DNA of 64,000 bases from Streptomyces sp. NBC_01451 (GCF_036227485.1 NZ_CP109479.1:7254001-7318000), one strand, 5' to 3'. Counted from the stretch's first letter, positions 8,106-15,965 are shown. Numbers and translations are program-made. The notes: a model not told the origin generated them from the sequence alone.

Positions 8106-8321
8106 ATGGCGGCATGGACGTGGCGGTTCGAGAAGACCGACGGGTCGGAGGTCCAGCCCGCGCTGGAGCCCGAGGAGTTCACGACGCAGGGGGACGCCGA
8201 GTCCTGGATCGGTGAGTACTGGAAAGAACTTCTCGCAGGCGGTGCGGACCAGGTACGGCTGTTCGAGGACACCACGGAGATCTACGGCCCGATGAGCCTG
8301 AAGGACGCCGAGGACGCGTAG
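8106..8321 (+). CDS. Small conserved protein of unknown function (71 aa)
   Basis: A short acidic cytosolic protein that begins MAAWTWRFEKTDGSEVQPAL and contains aromatic-rich segments, including SWIGEYWKELL and QVRLFEDTTEIYGPMSL. TTGGAGG at 8094 places a ribosome site 5 to 6 bases before the ATG. Similar 70-residue proteins occur across Streptomyces with no assigned function, as I recall. It stands alone between divergent cobU and a convergent methyltransferase, ends in a strong hairpin, and has a hairpin at its presumed 5' end, so it is probably monocistronic. Confidence 0.75.
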   Translation: MAAWTWRFEKTDGSEVQPALEPEEFTTQGDAESWIGEYWKELLAGGADQVRLFEDTTEIYGPMSLKDAEDA

Positions 8322-8334
8322 CGGTACTGAAGGG

Positions 8335-8376
8335 GCGCCCCTGAAAGCGCCCCTTCAGGGGCGCTTTCAGGGGCGC
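8335..8376. terminator. Strong bidirectional hairpin terminator
   Basis: A perfect 19-bp stem with a TTCA loop (8335-8353 and 8358-8376) sits between the convergent small gene and methyltransferase. There is no T-run, which is common for Streptomyces terminators. Its right arm merges into the dispersed repeat that follows. Confidence 0.75.
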
Positions 8377-8436
8377 GGGGCTGTGTCGAATCTGCGGCTC
8401 CGCCGCGGGGCGCGACCAGCCACGACGGACCCGCAG
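8370..8436 (+). repeat. Dispersed intergenic repeat family 1, copy A (long form)
   Basis: Starts GGGGCGCGGGGCTGTG, contains a small GCGGCTCCGCCGC hairpin, and ends GCGCGACCAGCCACGACGG then ACCCGCAG. It matches copies at 25421-25490 (long form) and 20614-20660 and 50880-50916 (short form). I recognise this as a frequent Streptomyces intergenic repeat of unknown role. Confidence 0.7.
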
Positions 8437-8453
8437 AGGAAGCACCGGGGTCA

Positions 8454-9245
8454 TCAACCCCGAACCCCGCACAGGTGCAACAAAGCAGCCACTTGCCGAT
8501 AGGGATCGGTCCGCCCGGCCCGTTCCTCCACAGCCAGGAGGGCGTCCATCTCGGCCTGGACAACCTCGACGGAGTCGTCCGCGGTGTCCGTGAACACCCG
8601 CACCCCGTACCACGCGTGCAGCGGCGCCCCGATCCCCGCGAGCGTCCCCGTCAGCGTGGACAGCCGGTCGGCACGCACATCGAGCCCGAGCCGGTTGGTG
8701 TAGGAGTCGGTGTCGAAGGCGCCCAACGCGCCCGCCCAGTCCCCGGCGAGCCCCGCCCGCATCGCCAGCGCGTCGCCGTTGCGCACCAGCAGCGACAGCA
8801 GCCCGCCCGGGGCCAGCATCCGGGCCAGCCCCGCCAGCAGGGCGTCCGGCAGTTCGACGTACATCAGTACGCCGTGACAGAGCACGACGTCGAAACTGCC
8901 CGGCAGGAAGTGCACCCCGGTGTCGCGGCCGTCGCTCTCCAGGAGCCGGACGCGATCACGGATGCCCTCCGGCTCGGCGGCCAGCGCCTCACGGGCCGCG
9001 CCGAGCATCCTCGGGTCCTTCTCGACACCGGTGACCTGATGGCCGGCCCGGGCCAGCCGCAGCGCCTGAGTGCCCTGGCCCATACCGACGTCGAGCACCC
9101 GCAGCCGCTGCCCGACCGGGAACCGCCCGGCTATCTGCTCGTCGAGCTGCCGGGCCACCAGTTCCTGCCGTACGACATTCCGCAGCCCGCCCAGCTTGTC
9201 CAGCCAGGCATCCGCCGCGCCCCCGGAGAACGACGTCGTGCTCAG
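8454..9245 (-). CDS. Class I SAM-dependent methyltransferase
   Basis: The protein begins STTSFSGGAADAWLD and is about 263 residues. It shows methyltransferase motif I RVLDVGMGQGTQALRLA, an acidic motif TGVEKDPRML, motif IV SFDVVLCHGVLMYV and the post-motif MLAPGGLLSLLVRNGDAL. The substrate is unknown. Start choice is unusual. The frame has no ATG, GTG or TTG between a far-upstream ATG (9431) and the conserved N-terminus; a CTG at 9245 overlaps the TGA stop of the DUF3043 gene as CTGA. I take this CTG as the coupled start, by analogy with ATGA/GTGA overlaps, but an upstream start would add 62 low-complexity residues. Confidence 0.78.
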   Translation of the reverse strand: MSTTSFSGGAADAWLDKLGGLRNVVRQELVARQLDEQIAGRFPVGQRLRVLDVGMGQGTQALRLARAGHQVTGVEKDPRMLGAAREALAAEPEGIRDRVRLLESDGRDTGVHFLPGSFDVVLCHGVLMYVELPDALLAGLARMLAPGGLLSLLVRNGDALAMRAGLAGDWAGALGAFDTDSYTNRLGLDVRADRLSTLTGTLAGIGAPLHAWYGVRVFTDTADDSVEVVQAEMDALLAVEERAGRTDPYRQVAALLHLCGVRG

Positions 9246-9838
9246 GGCCGCTCTCCGCGCTTGACCTGCGGCTTCGGCAGCCGGAGGCGTCGCATCTGGA
9301 GGGAACGCATCAGCGCGTAGGCCACCGCGCCCTTCGTCCGCTCGTTCGGATGGCGCGCGGCCAGCTGCTTCTTCAGCCGGAGCGCGATGAAGACCGAGTC
9401 GACGATGATCAGCACGATCACGAAGAGCCACAGCAGCAGCGCGATGCTCTGCAGCGCGCCGACCCGCACCATGCTCAGTACGAGGATGACCACGGCCATC
9501 GGCAGGAAGAACTCGGCGACACAGAAGCGCGAGTCCACGAAGTCGCGGGCGAAACGGCGCACCGGGCCCTTGTCGCGGGCGGGGAGATAACGCTCGTCCC
9601 CGCTGGCGAGTGCCTGGCGCTGGCGCTCCATCGCGGCACGGCGCTCGTCACGCTGCCGCTTGACCCCCTCCTTGCGTGTCTTGGGCGTACTGGCCACGCT
9701 GCGGCGCTGGGACTGGGCCTCGCTCCGCTTGGGAGTGGGCCTGCCCTTCGGGGCCTGCGGGTCACGGGTCTGCTTGGAGTCGGTCACGGCCGCCTTGTCG
9801 GCGGGGGCCTTCTCTTCCTTGGCGCGGCTACGGAACAC
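9242..9838 (-). CDS. DUF3043 membrane protein
   Basis: A 198-residue protein typical of actinobacterial DUF3043: a charged Lys/Arg-rich N-terminal region (residues 1-85, rich in KRSEAQ..RR), two membrane helices near 110-130 and 135-155, and a basic C-terminus with RLKKQLAARHPNERTKG. Function is unknown. I chose the GTG at 9838 (starting MFRSRAKEEK) because relatives start this way; an ATG at 9868 would add ten residues. Its stop overlaps the presumed CTG start of the downstream methyltransferase, so both are probably translated together. Confidence 0.82.
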   Translation of the reverse strand: MFRSRAKEEKAPADKAAVTDSKQTRDPQAPKGRPTPKRSEAQSQRRSVASTPKTRKEGVKRQRDERRAAMERQRQALASGDERYLPARDKGPVRRFARDFVDSRFCVAEFFLPMAVVILVLSMVRVGALQSIALLLWLFVIVLIIVDSVFIALRLKKQLAARHPNERTKGAVAYALMRSLQMRRLRLPKPQVKRGERP

Positions 9839-9925
9839 AAAACCCAAGGGTAAGGGGTCTCGGGGCATGGACCCCAGCCGAGTGGGGAACGATCCGGCAA
9901 CACCGGTCGTCTTCAGGAGACAGAC

Positions 9926-9958
9926 AGTAGGGGGTCACCTACTCCCTACGCCGGAGTG
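9926..9958. promoter_or_regulatory. Inverted repeats in the divergent DUF3043/pspA region
   Basis: AGTAGG (9926-9931) and CCTACT (9938-9943) form a 6-bp inverted repeat. ACTCC (9941-9945) and GGAGT (9954-9958) form a second that overlaps it. They lie about 135-165 bases before pspA and 90-120 bases before DUF3043. The arms are short, so this is only a candidate control site. Nothing else stands out between 9839 and 10092. Confidence 0.3.
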
Positions 9959-10092
9959 GGACAGATCGCAGTCGTCCTTGGGGATGAGCGCATCGGGCCC
10001 GGAACAGTGCGGTAATGGAGGCAGGGCCCGTACTGTTGGTCCTGTTGCAGGTGCTGGAGCTGGAGTCCGTCAGAAGGGGGCGCGCGAAGCCC

Positions 10093-10893
10093 ATGAGCGG
10101 TGTCATGAAGCGTATGGGAATGATCTTCCGCGCGAAGGCGAACAAGGCCCTTGACCGGGCCGAGGACCCGCGCGAAACCCTCGACTACTCGTACCAGAAA
10201 CAGCTGGAGCTGCTCCAGAAGGTGCGCCGCGGAGTCGCCGACGTGGCGACCAGCCGCAAGCGCCTGGAGTTGCAGCTCGCCCAGCTGAACAAGCAGTCCT
10301 CCACGCTGGAGGACCAGGGCCGCAAGGCGCTCGCGCTGGGCCGCGAGGACCTGGCCCGCGAGGCGCTCTCGCGCCGCGCCGCCCTCCAGCAGCAGGTGAC
10401 GGACCTGGAGACACAGCACCAGACCCTCCAGGGCGAGGAGGAGAAGCTCACCCTCGGGGCGCAGCGCCTCCAGGCCAAGGTCGACGCCTTCCGCACCAAG
10501 AAGGAGACGATCAAGGCGACGTACACCGCCGCCCAGGCCCAGACCCGGATCGGCGAGGCGTTCACCGGCATCTCCGAGGAGATGGGCGACGTGGGCCTGG
10601 CGATCCAGCGGGCCGAGGACAAGACGGCACAGCTCCAGGCACGTGCCGGCGCGATCGACGAGCTGCTCGCCTCGGGCGCCCTCGACGACCCCACCGGCAT
10701 GGCGAAGGACGACATCCAGGCCGAGCTGGACCGGCTCTCCGGCGGCACGGACGTGGAGCTGGAACTGCAGCGCATGAAGGCGGAGCTGGCCGGAGGCTCG
10801 TCCTCGGGGCAGCAGGCCATCGAGGGCGGCAGCGGCCAGCAGCAGTCCCAGTCCCAGCAGCCCAAGGACACTCCGCGTTTCGACAAGCAGTGA
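10093..10893 (+). CDS. pspA: PspA/IM30 family membrane-stress protein
   Basis: A 266-residue, almost fully helical, Gln/Glu/Arg-rich coiled-coil protein. The N-terminus MSGVMKRMGMIFRAKANKAL forms the usual amphipathic helix, followed by EDPRETLDYSYQKQLELLQK, a clear PspA/IM30 signature. PspA oligomerises on damaged inner membrane and helps maintain proton motive force. The C-terminus is a Gln/Ser-rich low-complexity tail of the Streptomyces type. I chose the ATG at 10093; a frame open from 10015 adds residues with no family match. pspAA follows after 21 bases, and a two-component system after that, suggesting an envelope-stress locus. Confidence 0.92.
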   Translation: MSGVMKRMGMIFRAKANKALDRAEDPRETLDYSYQKQLELLQKVRRGVADVATSRKRLELQLAQLNKQSSTLEDQGRKALALGREDLAREALSRRAALQQQVTDLETQHQTLQGEEEKLTLGAQRLQAKVDAFRTKKETIKATYTAAQAQTRIGEAFTGISEEMGDVGLAIQRAEDKTAQLQARAGAIDELLASGALDDPTGMAKDDIQAELDRLSGGTDVELELQRMKAELAGGSSSGQQAIEGGSGQQQSQSQQPKDTPRFDKQ

Positions 10894-10914
10894 GCCACGC
10901 CTGAGGAGGGCGAC

Positions 10915-11193
10915 ATGATCGTACGGATCATGGGGGAGGGCCAGGTGAGGCTGGCGGACAGCCACCTCACCGAACTGAACAAGCTGGACGACGTGCTCCT
11001 GGCGGAAATGGAGCTCGGCGACGGCCCCGGCTTCCGCCGCACCCTTCATCTCCTCCTGGAGAAGGTCCGCGATCTCGGCGAGCCCCTGCCGGACGAGTCC
11101 CTTGACCCGTCGGACCTCATTCTCCCGTCGCCGGACGCGACGCTGGAGGAGGTCCGGGAGATGCTGGGCGACGACGGCCTGATCCCGGGATGA
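10915..11193 (+). CDS. pspAA: PspA-associated protein PspAA
   Basis: A 92-residue protein that is entirely the PspAA domain: MIVRIMGEGQVRLADSHLTE at the start and a hydrophobic-acidic C-terminal half ending MLGDDGLIPG. PspAA proteins occur next to pspA in actinobacteria and archaea and probably modulate PspA or link it to membrane sensing. GAGGAGGG at 10902-10909 gives a strong ribosome site. It is co-transcribed with pspA (21-base gap). The downstream sensor kinase is separated by a dispersed repeat. Confidence 0.9.
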   Translation: MIVRIMGEGQVRLADSHLTELNKLDDVLLAEMELGDGPGFRRTLHLLLEKVRDLGEPLPDESLDPSDLILPSPDATLEEVREMLGDDGLIPG

Positions 11194-11224
11194 GGTCCCG
11201 CATTCCAGCACCGGACGGCAACTT

Positions 11225-11294
11225 CAGCCCGTCCGGCGATTGAGGACAAGGCCCGTTCAGGGCCGTAGCGGGGGCCTGGGGGCGCAACCCCCAG
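11225..11294 (+). repeat. Dispersed intergenic repeat family 2, copy a
   Basis: Begins AGCCCGTCCGGCG then ATTGAGGAC, and ends with a module GCGGGGGCCTGGGGGCGCAA then CCCCCAG. The same order of modules, reverse-complemented, occurs at 33303-33368, and the tail module occurs again at 47913-47947. It also contains a small GGCCCG..CGGGCC-type stem around the spacer. It lies between pspAA and the sensor kinase. Confidence 0.65.
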
Positions 11295-11314
11295 TAACGC
11301 CCAGGTGAGCTACT

Positions 11315-12562
11315 TTGACCAATGTGACCGCCCTCCAGCGAGCCCGAAGCCATCTGAAGGCGCATCCCCTCGCGCTGGACGTGGCCCTCGCCGCAGCCGT
11401 CCTCCTCTGCATGCTGGGCACCTCGTTCGTCGAACCGCACGGGAAGCACGGCGGCGACTGGACCGCCCGCACCCCCGACGCGCTCAGCCTCGTCCTCATG
11501 GTGCTCGGCGCCGCCGCCCTCACGCTGCGCCGCCGCGCGCCCATGAAGGTGCTCGCGTTCACCGGAGTCGCCTCCCTCGTCGAGTCGGTCACCGCCGACC
11601 CCCGTGCCCCCGTCGCGATGTCCGCGGTGATCGCCCTCTACACCGTCGCGTCGACCACCGACCGCCCCACCACCTGGCGCGTCGGTCTCCTCACGATGAC
11701 CGTCCTCACCGGTGCCGCGATGCTGGCCGGCCCCCTGCCCTGGTACGCGCAGGAGAACCTCGGCATCTTCGCCTGGACCGGCATGGCCGCGACCGCGGGG
11801 GACGCCGTCCGCAGCCGCCGTGCCTTCATCGACGCCATGCGAGAACGCGCCGAGCGGGCGGAACGCACCCGTGAGGAGGAGGCCCGCCGACGCGTGGCCG
11901 AGGAACGACTGCGCATCGCCCGTGACCTGCACGACGTGGTCGCCCACCACATCGCCCTCGTCAACGTCCAGGCCGGAGTCGCCGCGCACATCATGGACAA
12001 ACGCCCCGACCAGGCCAAGGAGGCCCTCGCCCATGTACGGGAGGCCAGCCGCTCGGCGCTGAACGAGCTGCGCGCGACCGTCGGACTGCTGCGTCAGTCA
12101 GGGGACCCGGAGGCGCCCACCGAGCCCGCGCCGGGTCTGCACCGGCTCGACGAGCTGGTCGGCACCTTCCACAGCGCCGGACTCCAGGTCGAGGTCGCCC
12201 GCGCCGACCAGGACACCACCCTCCCCGCAGCCATCGACCTGGCCGCCTACCGGGTGATCCAGGAAGCCCTGACGAACGTACAGAAGCACGCGGGACCCGA
12301 GGCGAAGGCCGAGGTCAGCGTCGTACGGGTGGGGTCGAACATCGAGATCACCGTGCTGGACAACGGGCCGGGCCGGGGCCAGGGCCAGGACGGCCCGGGG
12401 GAGGGCGGCGGACACGGGCTGCTCGGGATGCGGGAACGCGTCACCGCGGTCGGCGGCGGCTGCACCGCCGGTCCCCGATACGGAGGCGGCTTCCGGGTGC
12501 ATGCGATCCTGCCGGTGAAGAGCAGGCCGCGTCCCGCGGACAGCGCCGCCACCCCCGTATGA
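11315..12562 (+). CDS. Sensor histidine kinase, NarL/DesK type
   Basis: A 415-residue kinase with four to five N-terminal membrane helices (residues 18-165), a short coiled coil (170-200), the HisKA_3 phosphoacceptor at H206 in ARDLHDVVAHH, and a C-terminal ATPase domain with AYRVIQEALTNVQKHA, LDNGPG and GHGLLGMRERV. There is no extracellular sensor domain, so the signal is probably membrane-derived, which fits the adjacent pspA genes. The start is TTG at 11315 with AGGTGAG at 11303-11309 just upstream. The response regulator starts 30 bases after the stop. Confidence 0.92.
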   Translation: MTNVTALQRARSHLKAHPLALDVALAAAVLLCMLGTSFVEPHGKHGGDWTARTPDALSLVLMVLGAAALTLRRRAPMKVLAFTGVASLVESVTADPRAPVAMSAVIALYTVASTTDRPTTWRVGLLTMTVLTGAAMLAGPLPWYAQENLGIFAWTGMAATAGDAVRSRRAFIDAMRERAERAERTREEEARRRVAEERLRIARDLHDVVAHHIALVNVQAGVAAHIMDKRPDQAKEALAHVREASRSALNELRATVGLLRQSGDPEAPTEPAPGLHRLDELVGTFHSAGLQVEVARADQDTTLPAAIDLAAYRVIQEALTNVQKHAGPEAKAEVSVVRVGSNIEITVLDNGPGRGQGQDGPGEGGGHGLLGMRERVTAVGGGCTAGPRYGGGFRVHAILPVKSRPRPADSAATPV

Positions 12563-12592
12563 GACGCGCACGACGATTTGTGAGGACCGCCC

Positions 12593-13276
12593 ATGACGAT
12601 CCGTGTCCTGCTCGCCGACGACCAGGCACTGCTGCGCAGCGCCTTCCGTGTGCTCGTGGACTCGGAGGCCGACATGGAGGTGGTCGGGGAGGCGTCCGAC
12701 GGGGCGGAGGCGGTGCGGCTGGCGCGGGAGCAGCGCGCCGACGTCGTGCTGATGGACATCCGGATGCCGGGTACCGACGGGCTGGCCGCGACCCGGCTGA
12801 TCAGCGCGGATCCGGGGCTCGCGCATGTGCGGGTCGTGATGCTGACGACGTTCGAGGTCGACGAGTACGTGGTGCAGTCGCTGCGGGCCGGCGCGTCCGG
12901 GTTCCTCGGCAAGGGGGCCGAGCCCGATGAGCTGCTGAACGCCATCCGGGTCGCCGCCGGGGGCGAGGCGCTGCTGTCGCCGGCCGCCACCAAGGGCCTG
13001 ATCGCCCAGTTCCTCGCGCAGGGCGACGTGCTGGACGACAGCCGCGACCCGGCTCGTGCCGAGCGGCTGGACGCGCTGACCGGGCGGGAGCGCGAGGTAC
13101 TCGTACAGGTCGCCGGAGGCCACTCGAACGACGAGATAGCGGAGCGTCTTGAGGTCAGCCCGCTGACGGTGAAGACCCACGTCAACCGGGCCATGGCCAA
13201 GCTGGGCGCCCGGGACAGGGCACAACTCGTCGTCATCGCCTACGAGTCGGGACTGGTACGCCCGAGGGTGGAGTGA
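12593..13276 (+). CDS. Response regulator, NarL/LuxR type
   Basis: A 227-residue partner of the upstream kinase. The receiver domain (1-120) has the acidic pair D9-D10, phosphoacceptor D55 in VVLMDIRMPG and the conserved Thr/Lys region (MLTTFEVDEYV, GFLGKGAEP). A LuxR-type helix-turn-helix occupies about 158-220 (LTGREREVLVQVAGG then HSNDEIAERLEVSPLTVKTH). Targets are unknown; the psp genes next door are a reasonable guess, since the family often controls neighbours. A decayed RND gene follows. Confidence 0.92.
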   Translation: MTIRVLLADDQALLRSAFRVLVDSEADMEVVGEASDGAEAVRLAREQRADVVLMDIRMPGTDGLAATRLISADPGLAHVRVVMLTTFEVDEYVVQSLRAGASGFLGKGAEPDELLNAIRVAAGGEALLSPAATKGLIAQFLAQGDVLDDSRDPARAERLDALTGREREVLVQVAGGHSNDEIAERLEVSPLTVKTHVNRAMAKLGARDRAQLVVIAYESGLVRPRVE

Positions 13277-13383
13277 GTTCCGCGGCGTGTACTGCGGGCG
13301 GAGTAGGGGCCGGGTGAGCGAACGGGACCTGGGGGCTACGAAACGGGGGTGTCCCATGGCTCAGGGTGTAGAGGCGGGCGCTC

Positions 13384-13902
13384 ATCTGTGCGACGTTCCG
13401 CTCGCTGATCCAGCCGATGATCCTGCTGGTGTCGATCCCGTTCGCGGCAACGGGCGCGATCGGCCTGCTGGTGATCACGGGCACCCCGATGGGCGTCCCG
13501 GCGATGATCGGCATGCTGATGCTGATCGGCATCGTGGTGACGAACGCGATCGTCCTGATCGACCTGATCAACCAGTACCGCGGCCAGGGGTACGGGGTCG
13601 TGGAAGCGGTGGTGGAGGGCGGCCGTCACCGTCTCCGCCCGATCCTGATGACGGCCCTGGCGACCATCTTCGCCCTCCTCCCGATGGCACTGGGCGTGAC
13701 GGGCGAGGGCGGCTTCATCGCGCAGCCGCTGGCGGTGGTCGTGATCGGTGGTCTGGTGACGTCAACCGCCCTGACCCTGCTGCTCGTTCCGACGCTGTAC
13801 GCGGTGGTGGAGCTGCGGAAGGAACGCCGGACGGCGAAGAAGGCGGCGAAGCGGGAGTCGAAGCAGCAGCCGACGCCGGAGCAGGAACCGGCGCGGGTGT
13901 AG
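13384..13902 (+). pseudogene. 3' remnant of an RND efflux transporter
   Basis: Residues matching the C-terminal part of AcrB/CzcA-type RND permeases begin abruptly near 13390 (ATFRSLIQPMILLVSIPFAA) and run to the stop at 13902: transmembrane helices 10 to 12 with MIGMLMLIGIVVTNAIVLID, the RLRPILMTALATIFALLPMA motif and a Lys/Glu-rich tail. A full RND protein is about 1000-1100 residues; roughly 170 remain. An in-frame TAG at 13369 closes the frame upstream, and the 110 bases before it show no RND similarity, so the gene has lost its 5' 85%. Translation of a short protein from ATG 13417 is possible but would make no functional pump. Confidence 0.8.
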
Positions 13903-13911
13903 GTCACCCAT

Positions 13912-13961
13912 ACGGCTGAGGCCGTCGGACAACCGAAGGGTTGTCCGACGGCCTCAGCCGT
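13912..13961. terminator. 23-bp perfect hairpin, bidirectional terminator
   Basis: ACGGCTGAGGCCGTCGGA with its continuation (13912-13934) pairs exactly with 13939-13961 around a GAAG loop. It separates the RND remnant from convergent nadA and should stop both transcripts. Confidence 0.85.
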
Positions 13962-14009
13962 GTCAGCAGACGGCGAACGGGCGGTCCGGCGGGCGCCGGG
14001 AAAGCCCAG

Positions 14010-15194
14010 TTACGGCAGCGCCAGCATCCGTTCGAGCGCCAGCTTCGCGAACGTCTCCGTCTCCCGGTCCACCGAGATCTGGTTGACCAGCTTGCCCTCG
14101 GCCAGGGACTCCAGGGTCCACACCAGGTGGGGGAGGTCGATGCGGTTCATCGTCGAGCAGAAGCAGACCGTCTTGTCGAGGAAGACGATCTCCTTGCCCT
14201 CGGGCGCGAAACGGTTCGCCAGTCGGCGTACCAGATTCAGCTCGGTCCCGATGGCCCACTTGGAGCCGGCCGGGGCCGCCTCCAGGGCCTTGATGATGTA
14301 CTCGGTCGAGCCGACGTGGTCCGCCGCCTCCACCACCTCGTGCTTGCACTCCGGGTGGACCAGCACGTTGACGCCGGGGATGCGGGCCCGGACGTCGTTC
14401 ACCGAGTCCAGCGAGAAACGGCCGTGCACCGAGCAGTGGCCGCGCCACAGGATCATCTTCGCGTCGCGCAGCTGCTCCGCCGTCAGGCCGCCGTTCGGCT
14501 TGTGCGGGTTGTAGAGGACGCAGTCGTCGAGCGACATGCCCATGTCCCGTACCGCCGTGTTGCGGCCCAGGTGCTGGTCCGGCAGGAACAGGACCTTCTC
14601 ACCCTGCTCGAAGGCCCATTCGAGGGCGCGTTCGGCATTGGACGACGTGCAGATCGTGCCGCCGTGCTTGCCGGTGAACGCCTTGATGTCCGCCGAGGAG
14701 TTCATGTAGGAGACGGGCACGACCTGGTCGGCCACCCCGGCCTCCGTCAGGACGTCCCAGCACTCGGCCACCTGTTCGGCCGTCGCCATGTCCGCCATCG
14801 AGCAGCCGGCGGCCAGGTCGGGCAGGACCACCTTCTGGTCGTCGCCGGTCAGGATGTCCGCGGACTCCGCCATGAAGTGCACACCGCAGAACACGATGTA
14901 CTCCGCCTCCGGACGCGCCGCGGCGTCCCGGGCCAGCTTGAAGGAGTCACCCGTGACGTCCGCGAACTGGATCACCTCGTCGCGCTGGTAGTGGTGGCCG
15001 AGGACGAAGACCTTCTCCCCGAGCTTCTCCTTGGCCGCGCGGGCACGTGCCACCAGGTCCGGGTCGGAGGGGGAGGGCAGGTCGCCGGGGCACTCCACGC
15101 CACGCTCGCTCCGCGGGTCGGCCTCGCGGCCGAGGAGCAGCAGGGCGAGGGGCGACGGCTGTACGTCGAGGTCCTGGGTCTGGGCGGTGGTCAC
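14010..15194 (-). CDS. nadA: Quinolinate synthase A
   Basis: NadA condenses iminoaspartate with dihydroxyacetone phosphate to quinolinate, the first committed step of NAD synthesis, and uses a [4Fe-4S] cluster. Visible signatures are VLGHHYQRDEVIQFAD, FCGVHFMAESADIL, AAGCSMAD, HPECKHEV, GTELNLVRRL and CFCSTMNRIDLPHL, with the expected Cys residues. I chose the GTG at 15194 (394 residues), since AAAGGG sits 8 bases upstream; GTG 15203 and a start at 15224 are in frame too. nadB and nadC are not adjacent. Two 13-bp palindromes upstream look like operators. ErpA, an Fe-S carrier, is divergent. Confidence 0.93.
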   Translation of the reverse strand: MTTAQTQDLDVQPSPLALLLLGREADPRSERGVECPGDLPSPSDPDLVARARAAKEKLGEKVFVLGHHYQRDEVIQFADVTGDSFKLARDAAARPEAEYIVFCGVHFMAESADILTGDDQKVVLPDLAAGCSMADMATAEQVAECWDVLTEAGVADQVVPVSYMNSSADIKAFTGKHGGTICTSSNAERALEWAFEQGEKVLFLPDQHLGRNTAVRDMGMSLDDCVLYNPHKPNGGLTAEQLRDAKMILWRGHCSVHGRFSLDSVNDVRARIPGVNVLVHPECKHEVVEAADHVGSTEYIIKALEAAPAGSKWAIGTELNLVRRLANRFAPEGKEIVFLDKTVCFCSTMNRIDLPHLVWTLESLAEGKLVNQISVDRETETFAKLALERMLALP

Positions 15195-15522
15195 GGCACG
15201 CACCCTTTCTGTTCTACCGTTCAAGCCTTTTCGTCTAATTGACGTTATCTATCGTAACCCCTTCACGTCACTTTGACGAGGTTCATAGCGTCGATGTGAC
15301 ATGAATCCCGGGGTCCGGCCGGAGCCCGACGGGAGCTCGTCCACAGGTCGCTGTTCGTGCTTCTGCGCGTGTGCGAGCATGGAGAGGAGAACGAAAAGTC
15401 AGACGGAAAAGTCAGGCGAAATTGCCGGACGGAAACAGCAGGCTCCCGGCCCGGAATGAATCCGCGGCCCCGCCGGTTGCACTCGTCGGCAGAAGTCTCC
15501 GTACAACCCGGGAGAGATGTAG
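15195..15522. other. Divergent intergenic region nadA/erpA
   Basis: 328 bases without a gene. The nadA side (15220-15290) is A/T-rich for this genome and holds TAGATA-like and GATAAC-like hexamers on the minus strand plus two palindromes (listed separately). The erpA side has a direct repeat, GAAAAGTCAG at 15393 and 15406 with a 13-base period, about 110 bases before erpA. AGAGATG before the erpA start is a weak ribosome site. Confidence 0.5.
15232..15278. promoter_or_regulatory. Paired CGTC-N5-GACG palindromes upstream of nadA
   Basis: CGTC-TAATT-GACG at 15232-15244 and CGTCA-CTT-TGACG at 15266-15278 share the same CGTC-N5-GACG pattern, with centres 34 bases apart, close to three helical turns. 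They flank the likely nadA promoter. I do not recognise the regulator; it could be an NAD-biosynthesis repressor, but that is inference. Confidence 0.4.
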
Positions 15523-15879
15523 ATGTCCGTATCGGACGAGACCAGCACCGTCACCGACGGCATCATCCTGTCCGACGCCGCTGCGGCGAAGGTCAAGGCC
15601 CTGCTCGACCAGGAAGGCCGCGAGGACCTCGCCCTGCGTGTCGCTGTGCAGCCCGGCGGTTGCTCGGGTCTGCGCTACCAGCTGTTCTTCGACGAGCGTT
15701 CCCTCGACGGTGACGTTCTCAAGGACTTCGACGGCGTCAAGGTCGTCACCGACCGTATGAGCGCCCCCTACCTCGGCGGCGCCTCCATCGACTTCGTCGA
15801 CACCATCGAGAAGCAGGGCTTCACGATCGACAACCCGAACGCGACGGGCTCCTGCGCCTGCGGCGACTCCTTCAGCTGA
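15523..15879 (+). CDS. erpA: Iron-sulfur cluster insertion protein, A-type carrier
   Basis: A 118-residue HesB/IscA-family carrier. The three cluster-binding cysteines are in place: C47 in PGGCSGLRY, and C111 and C113 in GSCACGDSFS at the C-terminus. A-type carriers deliver Fe-S clusters to apo-enzymes; in actinobacteria the single housekeeping copy is usually called ErpA. It is divergent from nadA, itself an Fe-S enzyme. The start ATG at 15523 gives the usual length. A strong hairpin terminator follows within 25 bases. Confidence 0.92.
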   Translation: MSVSDETSTVTDGIILSDAAAAKVKALLDQEGREDLALRVAVQPGGCSGLRYQLFFDERSLDGDVLKDFDGVKVVTDRMSAPYLGGASIDFVDTIEKQGFTIDNPNATGSCACGDSFS

Positions 15880-15903
15880 GCCGCAGGGCCATAAGGCTGA
15901 TAC

Positions 15904-15944
15904 GTGAAGGCGGCGCCCCCCTCCGACGGGGGCGCCGCCTTCAC
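15904..15944. terminator. Hairpin terminator between erpA and a convergent gene
   Basis: A perfect 17-bp stem, GTGAAGGCGGCGCCCCC (15904-15920) against 15928-15944, with a 7-base loop. It serves erpA and the convergent membrane-anchored protein gene, whose stop is at 15966. Confidence 0.85.
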
Positions 15945-15965
15945 GCGTACCGGCGGGCCCGCGGG

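Noticed and set aside
13277..13383. A mobile element responsible for truncating the RND gene
   Set aside because: No terminal repeats, target duplication or transposase fragment is visible; simple deletion explains the remnant.
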